A stretch of 64,000 nucleotides of DNA from NCBI GenBank assembly GCA_021413735.1, contig JAIOPV010000042.1, forward strand, positions 1 through 64,000, given 5' to 3'. This stretch comes from Planctomycetota bacterium. GTDB taxonomy: Bacteria > Planctomycetota > Planctomycetia > Gemmatales > Gemmataceae. Below the pieces are notes generated by a model. It saw only the letters and a program-made list of their open reading frames with translations. It had not been told where the DNA came from and did no database searches. Positions 1 to 8,244 of the stretch are shown here, piece after piece. Made by a program: the position numbers and the translations under genes. How positions within the stretch are numbered: the first letter of the stretch is position 1; the number at the start of each line of letters is the position of its first letter.

Positions 1-990
1 GAGACGCTTCAGATGGTCCGCGTGTATCAGAAGTTCGCCGAGGAATACATGGCGATGCCTGTGCTTGTCGGGCCCAAGACAGAGGGCCAGCGATTCCCTG
101 GAGCTGTCGAAACGCTGTGCATCGAGGCGATGATGCAGGACGGCAAGGCGTTGCAGGCGGGCACGTCGCACTTCCTCGGGCAGAACTTCGCGAAGGCGTT
201 CGACGTGACATTCAAGAACGAGCAGAACAAGGAAGAGTTCGCGTGGGCGACAAGCTGGGGCGTCAGCACCAGGCTCATCGGCGGCCTAATCATGACGCAC
301 TCCGACGACAACGGACTCGTTGTGCCGCCGCGACTGGCTCCGCTGCACGTCGCGATCTGTCCGCTGGGGAAGAACGACGCGGAACGTGGCCCGAGCATTG
401 CCGCAGCGGAGAAGCTGGCAGCGGAACTGCGAGCGTTGCCCCGCGATGACTTCTTCGGATACGAACCGATCTCGGTGAAGATCGACACGATGTTCGAGAA
501 GCAACCCGGCTTCCGCTACGCGGAGTACGAGGTTCGCGGGGTGCCTGTGCGTGTCGAAATCGGGCCGAAGGACATCGAGAAGTCAGCGTGTGCGGTCGCT
601 CGGCGTGACACGCCCGGCAAGGAAGGGAAGCAGTTCGGCATCCCCCTCGCGGGAGCGGCCGAGCACATCTCGAAGTTGCTGCGAGACATCCAGACGGCAC
701 TCTACGAACGCGCGAAGAAGTACCGCGATCTTCGCACGGTGACGGTGAACACAATCGACGAGTTCCGCGACCTGTTCCCAGTTCGCAAGGACGACGAAGA
801 GTTGCCGGTGGAAGCGTTGAAGTTCGTGTACGCCCACTGGGACGGCACACGCGAAACGGAAGATCGCGTTCAGAAGGAGTTCAAGGCGACGATCCGCTGT
901 CTCCCGTTCGACGGCCCAACGGAACCGGGAACTTGCATCTTCAGCGGCAAGCCGTCGGCGAAGCGAGTAGTGTTCGCGCGAGCGTATTAG
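1..990 (+). CDS. proS: Prolyl-tRNA synthetase, archaeal/eukaryal type, 5' end outside window
   Basis: This enzyme charges tRNA-Pro in the cytoplasm. The frame is open to the left edge, so the start lies outside and 329 residues are visible. The class II core stretch GTSHFLGQNF lies near residue 55 and the motif 3 stretch SWGVSTRLIGGLIMTH, with its conserved Arg, near residue 85. The anticodon-binding domain opens around PLHVAICP, and the protein ends in Tyr after a short Cys-containing tail. No room exists for the bacterial editing insertion between motifs 2 and 3 in the visible part. Together these fit the archaeal/eukaryal ProRS type. A double-hairpin repeat begins 16 bases after the stop. 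Confidence 0.93.
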   Translation, partial: ETLQMVRVYQKFAEEYMAMPVLVGPKTEGQRFPGAVETLCIEAMMQDGKALQAGTSHFLGQNFAKAFDVTFKNEQNKEEFAWATSWGVSTRLIGGLIMTHSDDNGLVVPPRLAPLHVAICPLGKNDAERGPSIAAAEKLAAELRALPRDDFFGYEPISVKIDTMFEKQPGFRYAEYEVRGVPVRVEIGPKDIEKSACAVARRDTPGKEGKQFGIPLAGAAEHISKLLRDIQTALYERAKKYRDLRTVTVNTIDEFRDLFPVRKDDEELPVEALKFVYAHWDGTRETEDRVQKEFKATIRCLPFDGPTEPGTCIFSGKPSAKRVVFARAY

Positions 991-1006
991 ACCAGTTTTG
1001 GGGGTG

Positions 1007-1062
1007 GTGTCGCGGCGAACCCAGCGGGTCTGCTTGTCGCCCCGTTGGGGCGACCGCGACAC
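1007..1062. repeat. A-type double-hairpin repeat after proS
   Basis: Nine-base outer arms GTGTCGCGG (1007-1015) and CCGCGACAC (1054-1062) enclose an imperfect hairpin and a perfect one, GTCGCCCC-GTT-GGGGCGAC. It lies between the convergent 3' ends of proS and the 1070-1411 gene. The layout matches the elements at 9781, 10923 and 37851. Confidence 0.75.
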
Positions 1063-1069
1063 GCAAATG

Positions 1070-1411
1070 TCATTCACTTCGGGCAGGAAACGCCAGTGAA
1101 CCGGCCCGCGTGTCGGTTCGTTCGCCGTTCACTCGCACCTCAACCGACCACGCATAGCCGAACGGAGCGTCGCGGGTCCACAGCGTCGGCTCGGGGATCA
1201 CACACTTCAGTGACACCGCGTTGTCACTCGTTCCCACTGGAAGCAGCGAATACGCTACTTCCACCGTCGTGAACCCCTTCGCGTGTGGCCCAACCACGCG
1301 GCCGCTCACCTCGCACTCCGCTGGCGAACCGTCTAGATTCACCCGGATTACAAATTCGACACTGGCCTGCGAACCACGCCCAGGCTCGACGGTAGTAGAC
1401 ACGATTTTCAT
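1070..1411 (-). CDS. Small protein of unknown function, possibly a frameshifted lipoprotein
   Basis: The frame encodes about 113 residues with alternating beta-strand-like sequence and no recognised family. The likely ATG at 1411 has no good ribosome-binding site. In another frame just upstream (minus strand from 1475) lies a start followed by MRLAIILLVACSD, a textbook lipoprotein signal with lipobox LVAC. A single-base frameshift between about 1412 and 1440 would join the two. The product may therefore be a lipoprotein whose signal was separated by mutation or by sequencing error. The gene could also start at 1411 as a cytoplasmic protein. No function is assigned. Confidence 0.5.
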   Translation of the reverse strand: MKIVSTTVEPGRGSQASVEFVIRVNLDGSPAECEVSGRVVGPHAKGFTTVEVAYSLLPVGTSDNAVSLKCVIPEPTLWTRDAPFGYAWSVEVRVNGERTDTRAGSLAFPARSE

Positions 1412-1491
1412 CAAGGCACCACCGCGGCGTTGCTGGATCTGAACAAGCGACCAGCAGAATGATAGCGAGACGCATAAGTCAAGAAAGACGC

Positions 1492-1932
1492 TTACCGCCC
1501 AGCCGCTTTGAGTGCTGCTTCCTGTGTTTCGTGGCTGCCTGGAGAGATGTTTCCCTTCGTAAAATGCCCATTCATTCGAGATACTGGCTGGTTACTCCCT
1601 CTCACGTCAATGATGACCCACTTGCCAACCTTCGGGGCATCATCTTCGCCGGGCTGTTGATGCTTTGGCACACTTGGCACAAAGATCACGCACGTCTTCC
1701 CTTTCTCCCCTGCTATCGTTGCCTGACAATCAGCGGTACCCTTCCATGATTTCAGAAGACCAACCAAACGAATATCCCGCTCCTCACTGTTTGTGTCTGC
1801 GAAAAATTCCTCAACTGTCAGTATTTGTGGTTTTGGCTTTTCTTTCACGTTGGAATCTTGATTATTCCCACCGCCACAACCGCTCACCGATACCAGCACG
1901 AGGGCAGCAAGGACGCAAGCGAAACGGCACAT
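1492..1932 (-). CDS. Small lipoprotein of unknown function
   Basis: The 146-residue product starts MCRFACVLAALVLVSVSGC, a signal peptide ending in the lipobox VSGC, followed by a Gly/Asn-rich linker typical after a lipidated Cys. The mature domain of about 110 residues begins with ILTVEEFFADTN. It contains strand-rich stretches such as WVIIDVRG, which could be an OB-like fold, though no family is claimed. The frame stays open far upstream, but the start at 1932 is chosen because it alone yields an export signal. It is probably anchored in a membrane facing the periplasm. Confidence 0.75.
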   Translation of the reverse strand: MCRFACVLAALVLVSVSGCGGGNNQDSNVKEKPKPQILTVEEFFADTNSEERDIRLVGLLKSWKGTADCQATIAGEKGKTCVIFVPSVPKHQQPGEDDAPKVGKWVIIDVRGSNQPVSRMNGHFTKGNISPGSHETQEAALKAAGR

Positions 1933-2088
1933 CGGCAACCTCTCAGATTGAGCAGCCAGTAGGGTACTGAGGAAGAGCGCAGACGCAAGCACAAACAATT
2001 CATGATTCGCTCCCTCCGAGTCGCTTCGATGCCGCTCCGGCTCACAGCGGGGGCATCTCATACACGAACCCGCTGGTTGAGTCCCACA

Positions 2089-2134
2089 TTTGGTGTCACA
2101 GGTCTCTGGCCGGCCAGAGGCCTGTGACACCAAA
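2089..2134. repeat. Near-perfect 46-base palindrome
   Basis: Arms of 23 bases meet with no spacer around GGCCGGCC (centre 2111/2112) and carry one mismatch. Each arm contains GGTGTCACAGG or its complement. It lies upstream of the small lipoprotein gene in a region without a clear gene. A spacer-free palindrome of this length suggests a small dispersed element; no target duplication was seen. Confidence 0.8.
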
Positions 2135-2185
2135 ACCAAATGCAGCAACTTCAGCAGGTTCCGGTATGAGAACACGCCAGCCAGA

Positions 2186-2308
2186 TCATTGTGCTGGATT
2201 TATCGCTTCAACGCGGTGCTCGATCGGAACGACGAGCGGTTCGTCGTCGTGGTCGCCGCGATGACAGCCGTGCGCGAAAATCGGCAGCGCCAAGAACGTG
2301 ATGAACAC
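2186..2308 (-). CDS. Possible 40-residue exported peptide
   Basis: A GTG at 2308 would start a 40-residue frame opening FITFLALPIFAHGC, a short hydrophobic segment followed by Cys, and then a charged His/Asp-rich tail. It resembles a miniature lipoprotein. There is no convincing ribosome-binding site and no alternative ATG. It lies downstream of the alpha/beta hydrolase gene on the same strand, beyond a hairpin. It may be chance. Confidence 0.25.
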   Translation of the reverse strand: MFITFLALPIFAHGCHRGDHDDEPLVVPIEHRVEAINPAQ

Positions 2309-2321
2309 CAACAAGAACGAG

Positions 2322-2352
2322 GGGGAGACAGACTTTGTCTCCTTGTCTCCCC
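2322..2352 (-). terminator. Hairpin after the hydrolase gene
   Basis: GGGGAGACA (2322-2330) pairs with TGTCTCCCC (2344-2352), starting 18 bases past the hydrolase stop. There is no T-run, so intrinsic termination is only a possibility. Confidence 0.4.
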
Positions 2353-2370
2353 GGACCGGCCCCGCGACGA

Positions 2371-3285
2371 TCATTTCTTTCCCTTCAGGTGCTTGTCGAG
2401 AAACTTGAACGAAGCGGCTGCGGCTTTCGACATCTCGCGGTCGTTCCAGTTGCCGTGGCCACCGAACGAAATCGTGAGCATTTCCGCTGTCACGCCTGCG
2501 TCGTTCAACGATTTCAGCAACGTCTCCGAATGCTTGATTGGCACAATCAAGTCGATCGTGCCGTGAAGGATCAGCGTCGGCGGACACTCCTTGCACACAT
2601 AGTTAATGGGCGACACCTTCTTGTACACCGCCGCGTCGGTCTTCACTTCCTTGCCGAACACCGGAACGATGTAGTTGTCTTCGATTCCGGTGCTGGGGGC
2701 GTACAGGCTCAAATCGGTCGGCCCGAAGAAGTCGATGATGCACTGCACTTTCCCGCTCATGTCGAGGTTTTCGCCAACGTCGAACCCAGTGGACTTGTCG
2801 CACATTCCGCAGAGCAACGAGAGGTGTGCCCCGGCGGAGAACCCAACCGCCCCGAACTTTTCGGTGTCAATCTTGTATGTCTTGGCGTTCGCACGGAAAA
2901 ACCGAATCGCGCTGCGAGCGTCTTCGATCATCGCAGGGAATTTGTGCTTCGGAGCCAGCCGATAGCTGATTGCCGCCGCGACGTATCCCTTCTCGGCAGC
3001 AACTTCGATCCAACTCGGACCTCGCTTGCCGTCTTTGTCTCGGTCGCCGACTGAGAATTCGCCGCGAGTGCCACCCTGCCACGCTCCGCCGTGAATCATC
3101 ACGAGACACGGGAACGGCCCTTCGCCTGCGGGAACGGCGATGTCGAAGTACAACTTCTCGCCGCCGACCGTGGCATAGACGAGATTTTTCGTGACTTTGA
3201 TTGCCGATTCTGGCTCCGCCGCGAACAGCGGAGCCTGGAGAATGGCGAGTGCGAAGATGGTGGCAAGACGAGTGTGAGTAAACAT
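2371..3285 (-). CDS. Secreted alpha/beta hydrolase (esterase/lipase family)
   Basis: A 304-residue serine hydrolase with an N-terminal signal peptide cleaved after LFAAEP near residue 23, so it acts outside the cytoplasm. The oxyanion-hole motif HGGAW lies at residues 65-69 and the nucleophile elbow GFSAG at 148-152 with Ser150. The likely acid is Asp245 in GTIDLIVP and the catalytic His is His277 in GGHGNW. The HGGAW arrangement places it with the hormone-sensitive-lipase/BD-FAE-like esterases that deacylate small esters or polysaccharide side groups. The substrate cannot be told. It stands alone, with a hairpin after its stop. Confidence 0.9.
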   Translation of the reverse strand: MFTHTRLATIFALAILQAPLFAAEPESAIKVTKNLVYATVGGEKLYFDIAVPAGEGPFPCLVMIHGGAWQGGTRGEFSVGDRDKDGKRGPSWIEVAAEKGYVAAAISYRLAPKHKFPAMIEDARSAIRFFRANAKTYKIDTEKFGAVGFSAGAHLSLLCGMCDKSTGFDVGENLDMSGKVQCIIDFFGPTDLSLYAPSTGIEDNYIVPVFGKEVKTDAAVYKKVSPINYVCKECPPTLILHGTIDLIVPIKHSETLLKSLNDAGVTAEMLTISFGGHGNWNDREMSKAAAASFKFLDKHLKGKK

Positions 3286-3372
3286 TCGGGAACTCCGTTT
3301 CGGACGGGAACGATGATATTGTAATCACGTTCTGTGGCCGGTGATACCGCACTTGTCGGGCGGCCCAACCAG

Positions 3373-3804
3373 TCAGGGAGTCGTGTGGAAATGAATGGCG
3401 TCGCAAGGCTCAAGTGCGCTCACCACGCATTCCCCACAGCCCGCAGCATGCGCGAAGAGTCGAAGTACCTTTTCGATTTCGATGCGATACCAGTCGTCCG
3501 GTGGAACAGGCTGAGAGGCGGTAACTTGTTGCCACGCTTCGGATAACGTGGTGTAAAGGGATCGGACTGTTTGAGGATCATGAAAGCAGGGATCACGCAG
3601 TTGGTGCCGCAGTGAGGAGTTCAGGATCTCCCCGCCATCGATCGCCTGCCCGAGCAACTGCCCGAGAGGTTGCGTTTCAACCCAGTAGGCGATGAGATGC
3701 GAGACAGAAAGAGCCAGACTGGGTGTGATGATTGCAATCTGGTTCCCACGCAAGGCTTCGACTTGGGCGTGCGTCGCAGAAACAAGATGATTCCGAAACG
3801 CCAT
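3373..3804 (-). CDS. Protein of unknown function, DUF1877-like
   Basis: A 143-residue soluble protein with no signal or membrane segment. The layout of a Leu-rich N-terminus, the segment LGQAIDGGEIL near residue 52, a stretch HQLRDPCFHDPQTV, and a C-terminal helix with HAAGCGECVV loosely recalls the DUF1877/YfbM family. The resemblance is by eye and weak. The start is supported by GAGGAA seven bases upstream. It begins 10 bases after the argF stop, so it may be the last gene of the arginine transcription unit, although nothing in it points to arginine metabolism. Confidence 0.7.
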   Translation of the reverse strand: MAFRNHLVSATHAQVEALRGNQIAIITPSLALSVSHLIAYWVETQPLGQLLGQAIDGGEILNSSLRHQLRDPCFHDPQTVRSLYTTLSEAWQQVTASQPVPPDDWYRIEIEKVLRLFAHAAGCGECVVSALEPCDAIHFHTTP

Positions 3805-3814
3805 CGCGAGTTCC

Positions 3815-4726
3815 TCACTTCAACAGCCACTCCATGACGGCCTTCTGCGTGTGGAGGCGGTTGCCGGCCTGCTGGAACGCTGCGCACGCGGGACCATCCA
3901 TCACGTCGTCGGTGATCTCCTCGCCCCGATGCGCCGGCAAGCAGTGCAGCACCTTGCAGTGCGACGGTGCCCTCGCCATCAACCTCGCGTTCACCTGGAA
4001 CGGCGCGAATCGCTTCAGGCGTTCCTCACGCTCCGCTTCCTGACCCATGCTCGTCCAGACGTCGGTGTAGATCACGTCGGCGTGCGAGACGGCTGCGTGC
4101 GGGTCGTTCACCTCGACCGGGAAGTTCGCATCGACGCGCTGCCGATACTGCTCCTTGAACTTGTCGTCGAAGCCGTACCCCATCGGGCACGCCAGCACGA
4201 ACTTCATGCCGAGCTTGCCGCACGCCACCGCCAACGATCGCGCCACATTGTTGCCGTCGCCGACGAACACCACCGTGCGACCGGTTTCGGTGCCGAACAG
4301 TTCCCGCACTGTCAGGACGTCCGCGAGCCCCTGGCACGGGTGCGACCAGTCCGACAACGCGTTGATAATCGGAATCGTCGAGTGCTGTGCGAGGCCGTCG
4401 AGCGTTTCGTGGCGATAGACCCGCAGCACGAGCATGTCGACATACTGGCTAATCGTGCGGGAGAAGTCCGCGAGCGTTTCGCGCCAGCCGAGACCAACCT
4501 CGTTGCCCGGCAGGTAAAGGCTTGTGCCGGTGAGTTGGGCGATGCCGCTCTCGAAGCTGACTCGCGTGCGGAGGCTCGGCTTCTCGAAGATCAACGCAAC
4601 GACGCGACCCGTCAGGCTGTGGGCAGGGATTCGCCGCGAGTGCGCTTCTTTCAGCCGCGCTGCCTCGGAGAGAAGCCCCAAGAGCTCGTCGTTACTCAGG
4701 TCGATGATGTTGAGAAAATGCTTCAT
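3815..4726 (-). CDS. argF: Ornithine carbamoyltransferase
   Basis: Transfers the carbamoyl group from carbamoyl phosphate to ornithine, giving citrulline, in cytoplasmic arginine synthesis. The 303-residue length is normal. The carbamoyl-phosphate site PSLRTR lies at 50-55 and HPCQ at 129-132, with the ornithine-loop DVWTSMG and the motif HCLP in the C-terminal half. The start at 4726 gives the family's usual N-terminus. An open stretch upstream of it is only the palindromic repeat being read through. It is the third gene of an argB-argD-argF unit. Confidence 0.96.
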   Translation of the reverse strand: MKHFLNIIDLSNDELLGLLSEAARLKEAHSRRIPAHSLTGRVVALIFEKPSLRTRVSFESGIAQLTGTSLYLPGNEVGLGWRETLADFSRTISQYVDMLVLRVYRHETLDGLAQHSTIPIINALSDWSHPCQGLADVLTVRELFGTETGRTVVFVGDGNNVARSLAVACGKLGMKFVLACPMGYGFDDKFKEQYRQRVDANFPVEVNDPHAAVSHADVIYTDVWTSMGQEAEREERLKRFAPFQVNARLMARAPSHCKVLHCLPAHRGEEITDDVMDGPACAAFQQAGNRLHTQKAVMEWLLK

Positions 4727-4738
4727 TTCTATCTCGTC

Positions 4739-4829
4739 GAAAGTCGTAACGTCCAAAGTCGTAACGTCAAAGGCGAAACCGAAAGACACAAGTCTTTTCG
4801 ACTTTACGACTTTGGACGTTACGACTTTC
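4739..4829. repeat. D-type palindrome between argD and argF
   Basis: Perfect 26-base arms (4739-4764 and 4804-4829) flank a 39-base loop. Each arm is itself a repeat of the word AAAGTCGTAACGTCC. It starts four bases after the argD stop codon and ends 12 bases before the argF start. There is no T-run in the downstream direction. Confidence 0.9.
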
Positions 4830-4833
4830 AACT

Positions 4834-6045
4834 TCAAGCGGAGCGAATAGCCAACAGCACCTCACCAATGATGTCGCAGCCGTCGTCGATCTGCTCATCG
4901 GAAATGGTCAGTGCCGGGAGCAAACGCAGGACCGTTTGATGCGTGCAGTTAATGAGCAATCCTTGCTTCAAACACGCTTCCACGACCGCAGCACCTTCCA
5001 CCGCCAATTCAACGCCAATCATCGTGCCCTTCACGCGAACGTCCGTAATCAGCGGGCACTTCTCCTTCAGATCCGTGAAGCGAGCCCGGAACTTCTCACC
5101 AATCTGAACGCCGCGTTCGAGGAGGTTATCGGCTTCGATCGTCTCGATGGTCGCGAGTGCAGCGCGAGCCGCGAGGGGGTTGCCGCCGAAAGTTGCCGCG
5201 TGCGTGCCAGGCTTCAACTTCTCGCCAACTTCCGGCTTCGCGATCAAGGCGCCCATCGCGACGCCACCGGCGAGTGCCTTCGCCAGCGTGATGATGTCCG
5301 GCTTGATGTTCCAGTGCTGATACGCGAACCACTTCCCGGTGCGGCCCATGCCGGTCTGCACTTCGTCGAGGATCAACAACAGCCCGTGCTTGTCGCAGAG
5401 TTCGCGGAGCCCTTCGAGGAAGCCCGCTGGCGGCAGGTTAATTCCGCCTTCGCCCTGGATCGGTTCAAGCATCACGGCGCACGTTTCGCCGTCGATCGCC
5501 TTTTCGATGGCGGCGAGATCGCCGAACGGAGCGTAGTTGAAACCCGGCAGCATTGGCTCGACGCCCGCGTGATACTTCGGCTGGGCGGTCGCCGTCAACG
5601 CTCCCATCGTGCGGCCGTGGAAGCCGCCGGTCAGCGTCACGATCTTGTAGCGGCCCTTCGGCTTGCCATTCAGACGAGCGAGCTTGATCGCGGCTTCGTT
5701 CGCCTCGGTGCCGCTGTTGCAGAAGAAGCAGACGCCGTTGAAATCGGTGCGTTCGCTGAGCGCCTGACCGAGCAGCGCCTGCGGTTCCGTGTACCACGTA
5801 TTCGGAACATGAATCAGCGATGCGACCTGTTCCTGCACCGCCTGCACGACCCGCGGCGGGCAGTGACCGAGCAACCCGCAGCCCCAGCCTGGGAAGAAGT
5901 CGAGGTAGCGATTGCCTTCGGCGTCCCAGACCCACGAATTCTCGCCGCGAACGAGGCACACCGGGTAACGGGTGTAGTTCTGCGTGAGGTATTTCTTGGC
6001 GAGGGAAATGACCTGTTCGGTGCTGAGAGTGTCGGTTGTGGCCAT
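4834..6045 (-). CDS. argD: Acetylornithine aminotransferase
   Basis: A PLP-dependent class III aminotransferase that makes N-acetylornithine from N-acetylglutamate semialdehyde and glutamate. The 403-residue product shows CNSGTEANEAAIKLAR at 109-124, the PLP-contacting LDEVQTGMGRTG at 226-237, and the Schiff-base lysine Lys256 in ITLAKALAGG. The TFGGNPLA segment that follows is also typical. The start at 6045 is chosen because conserved sequence begins soon after it. It sits 62 bases after argB and is followed by a 26-base-arm palindrome before argF. Confidence 0.95.
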   Translation of the reverse strand: MATTDTLSTEQVISLAKKYLTQNYTRYPVCLVRGENSWVWDAEGNRYLDFFPGWGCGLLGHCPPRVVQAVQEQVASLIHVPNTWYTEPQALLGQALSERTDFNGVCFFCNSGTEANEAAIKLARLNGKPKGRYKIVTLTGGFHGRTMGALTATAQPKYHAGVEPMLPGFNYAPFGDLAAIEKAIDGETCAVMLEPIQGEGGINLPPAGFLEGLRELCDKHGLLLILDEVQTGMGRTGKWFAYQHWNIKPDIITLAKALAGGVAMGALIAKPEVGEKLKPGTHAATFGGNPLAARAALATIETIEADNLLERGVQIGEKFRARFTDLKEKCPLITDVRVKGTMIGVELAVEGAAVVEACLKQGLLINCTHQTVLRLLPALTISDEQIDDGCDIIGEVLLAIRSA

Positions 6046-6107
6046 TGCTGTTATTGGAGTAAAAGGAGGATTTCGTTTAGCCGCGACCCGGAAGGGGAGC
6101 GTGAAGG

Positions 6108-6968
6108 TCACCGCGTGATTTCGGTGCCTGTGAACGTGTCGTGCAAGAACACGTCGAGAAGAGAGAAGGGCACACGTCCATCGAGAATGAGGGCCGATTT
6201 CGCCCCGGCTTCCAACGCCTCGAAGCACGCCTCGACCTTCGGCACCATTCCGCCGTCGATGACACCAGACGCGATCAACTCACGGCACTCGGCCTGCGTG
6301 AGCTTCGGGAACAGCGACTTCGGGTCGTGACGATCTCGCAGCACCCCGGGCGTGTCGGTGAGGAAGATCGCTTTGTCGACTTGATAAGCCCCAGCGACTG
6401 CTGCTGCCGCCGTGTCGGCATTCACATTCAGCCACTTTCCATCGACATCGAGTGCGAGGGATGGGACGACAGCGACTTGGCGTTCGTCCCCCTCTTCTGG
6501 CAAGTGAGTTATCTCGACCTTGGTCACGCTCCCAACGTGACCAAGGTCGATCGGATGGCCTGCGGGTCCGCCGAGGGTGAGTTTCTGACCGATCAGCGCG
6601 CTATCAACCCCCTCAGTCACGATTCCCAATTCTTCGAGCCCTCGCACAAGATTCGCGTTGATTTCGTGCAGCACCCGCACCACGATTTCCAATGTCGCGT
6701 CGTCGGTGTAACGACGACCTGCGACCTTCTTCGGCACGAGGCCGGCTTCGGCCATCGCGCGATCGATCGGCTTGCCGCCCCCGTGGACAAGGACGAGCGG
6801 AACGCCGAAGCGGTTCAGGGTGGCTACGGATTTGAGGCAGGCTTCGGTGGCGGCGGGGTCTTCCATCGCGCTGCCACCGAGTTTCACCACCACTGTCCGA
6901 TTCTTGTGCGCAGCCACCCGCTCAACGGCGGTAGCAAACGCTTCGGCGGACACGGGGGAACCGGGCAT
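6108..6968 (-). CDS. argB: Acetylglutamate kinase
   Basis: Phosphorylates N-acetylglutamate, the second step of arginine synthesis. The 286-residue product has the amino-acid-kinase phosphate-binding motif VVKLGGSAM near residue 27, the substrate loop VLVHGGGKPID near residue 60, a NVNADTAAAAVAG segment, and ALILDGRVPFSLL near the C-terminus. No N-terminal extension of the arginine-sensitive hexameric type is obvious. It is the first visible gene of the argB-argD-argF unit. The 250-base divergent region upstream contains a hairpin at 6987-7020 that could lie in its leader. Confidence 0.95.
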   Translation of the reverse strand: MPGSPVSAEAFATAVERVAAHKNRTVVVKLGGSAMEDPAATEACLKSVATLNRFGVPLVLVHGGGKPIDRAMAEAGLVPKKVAGRRYTDDATLEIVVRVLHEINANLVRGLEELGIVTEGVDSALIGQKLTLGGPAGHPIDLGHVGSVTKVEITHLPEEGDERQVAVVPSLALDVDGKWLNVNADTAAAAVAGAYQVDKAIFLTDTPGVLRDRHDPKSLFPKLTQAECRELIASGVIDGGMVPKVEACFEALEAGAKSALILDGRVPFSLLDVFLHDTFTGTEITR

Positions 6969-7117
6969 CGACGATGACCCGACAACTGAATGAGGACGCG
7001 GCCTGCCGAGTTCTCATTCAGGCAAGTGGGGGTATCTCGGAAAAACACATGGTATGTCAGCCTCTGTGCAGCGTCAACGTTGCCAGCTTCATTCGCACAG
7101 AACATTTCAGGCGGTTA

Positions 7118-7146
7118 TTGCTCCAAAGAAAGCCGATAGGTATAGT
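7118..7146 (+). promoter_or_regulatory. Predicted sigma-70-type promoter, copy 1
   Basis: TTGCTC (7118-7123) and TATAGT (7141-7146) are separated by 17 bases. The same boxes and spacing recur upstream of the second gene copy, which supports the call. The leader of about 70 bases that follows can form a hairpin between GGGCGGACC (7163) and GGTCGCCC (7181). Confidence 0.6.
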
Positions 7147-7218
7147 GTCCCGGAACGGTTGGGGGCGGACCGCCGTGGGTGGTCGCCCAATCGGGATTAA
7201 CAACCTTGGGTTCCTTTC

Positions 7219-7572
7219 ATGATGCGTTTTGTTCTTGCGGCCGCCCTCGGCGTCGCCGCCTTCACCCTCGCGGGTGTGACCACCAACAATGTCCGCGCTG
7301 AAGACAAGAAGAACGACAAGGCCAAGACCCTCGAAGGTACGCTCACCTGCACCAAGTGCGCACTGAGCGAAACCAAGCAGTGCGGCCACGCTCTCATCGT
7401 CAAGGACGGCGACAAGAAGGTCACATACTACCTCGTCGATAAGGGTGGCAAAGAGCCATACCACAAGAACTGCTGCACCGCTGACGTCGCTGGCGTGAAG
7501 GTCACGGGCGTTGTCGTCGAGAAGGACAAGAAGCAGACGATCACCGATCCGAAGGTCGAACTGCCGAAGTAA
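7219..7572 (+). CDS. Small exported Cys-containing protein, copy 1
   Basis: A 117-residue product with a signal peptide (MMRFVLAAALGVAAFTLAG, cleavage near NNVRAED). The mature part carries a CTKC pair near residue 43, a third Cys in KQCG and a CC pair in YHKNCC, separated by beta-strand-like sequence such as KVTYYLVDKGG and VKVTGVVVEKD. The four-or-five-Cys layout suggests a metal- or disulfide-stabilised periplasmic domain. No enzymatic motif is seen and function is unknown. It is about two-thirds identical by eye to the gene at 7871 and has the same promoter. Confidence 0.88.
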   Translation: MMRFVLAAALGVAAFTLAGVTTNNVRAEDKKNDKAKTLEGTLTCTKCALSETKQCGHALIVKDGDKKVTYYLVDKGGKEPYHKNCCTADVAGVKVTGVVVEKDKKQTITDPKVELPK

Positions 7573-7770
7573 TCACTGTGAGCTTCGTTCACAAAACGCT
7601 ATCCAGGCTGCCGCCAAACTACACGACAGGCGGCAGCAAATCACGTCAGCAAACACAAGCATCGCCAAATACTCCGACAAGCGGGGTCTGTCGGGAAACA
7701 CTGCGGTATGTCAGCCTCTCTGCGGCGTTGAAGCTGCATCTTCATTCGCACAGAACATTTCAGGCAGTTC

Positions 7771-7799
7771 TTGCTCCAACGAAAGCCGATGGGTATAGT
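7771..7799 (+). promoter_or_regulatory. Predicted sigma-70-type promoter, copy 2
   Basis: TTGCTC (7771-7776) and TATAGT (7794-7799) are 17 bases apart, exactly as in copy 1 although spacer bases differ. The surrounding leader is also duplicated. Confidence 0.6.
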
Positions 7800-7870
7800 G
7801 TCCGAGAACGGTTGGGGTCGGACCGCCGTGGGTGGTCGCTCAATCGCGTTTAACAACATGGGTTCCTCTC

Positions 7871-8221
7871 ATGATGCGTATCGTTTTAGCGGTTGCCTTC
7901 GGCATCACCGCCTGCACCCTCGCGGGTGTGACCACGAATGCCGTCCGCGCTGAAGACAAGAAGACCGAAGCCAAGACCCTTACAGGGACGCTCACTTGCA
8001 CCAAGTGCGCCCTCAAGGAAACCGACAAGTGCGGCAACGCTCTGATCGTCAAAGAAGGCGACAAGAAGGTCACCTACTACCTCGACGATAAGGGCGGCGG
8101 CGCACCTTACCACAAGGCATGCTGCAAGGGCGACGTTGAAGGCGTGAAGGTGACCGGCAAGGTCGTCGAGAAGGACAAGAAGCAGACGATCACCGAGCCG
8201 AAGGTCGAACTGCCGAAGTAA
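7871..8221 (+). CDS. Small exported Cys-containing protein, copy 2
   Basis: A 116-residue paralogue of the 7219 gene with the same signal peptide type, CTKC, KCG and ACC cysteines, the KKVTYYLDDKGGG segment and an identical KKQTIT/VELPK C-terminus apart from one residue. The start at 7871 is set by alignment with copy 1. A strong intrinsic terminator lies 23 bases downstream, so this copy closes the transcription unit. Conservation of the cysteines in both copies argues that both are functional. Confidence 0.88.
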   Translation: MMRIVLAVAFGITACTLAGVTTNAVRAEDKKTEAKTLTGTLTCTKCALKETDKCGNALIVKEGDKKVTYYLDDKGGGAPYHKACCKGDVEGVKVTGKVVEKDKKQTITEPKVELPK

Positions 8222-8244
8222 TCACTGTGAACTTCGTTCACAAC

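Noticed and set aside
4739-4837. An N-terminal extension of ArgF read through the palindrome
   Set aside because: The extra residues are repeats of the DNA word AAAGTCGTAACGTC and precede the family's normal start at 4726.
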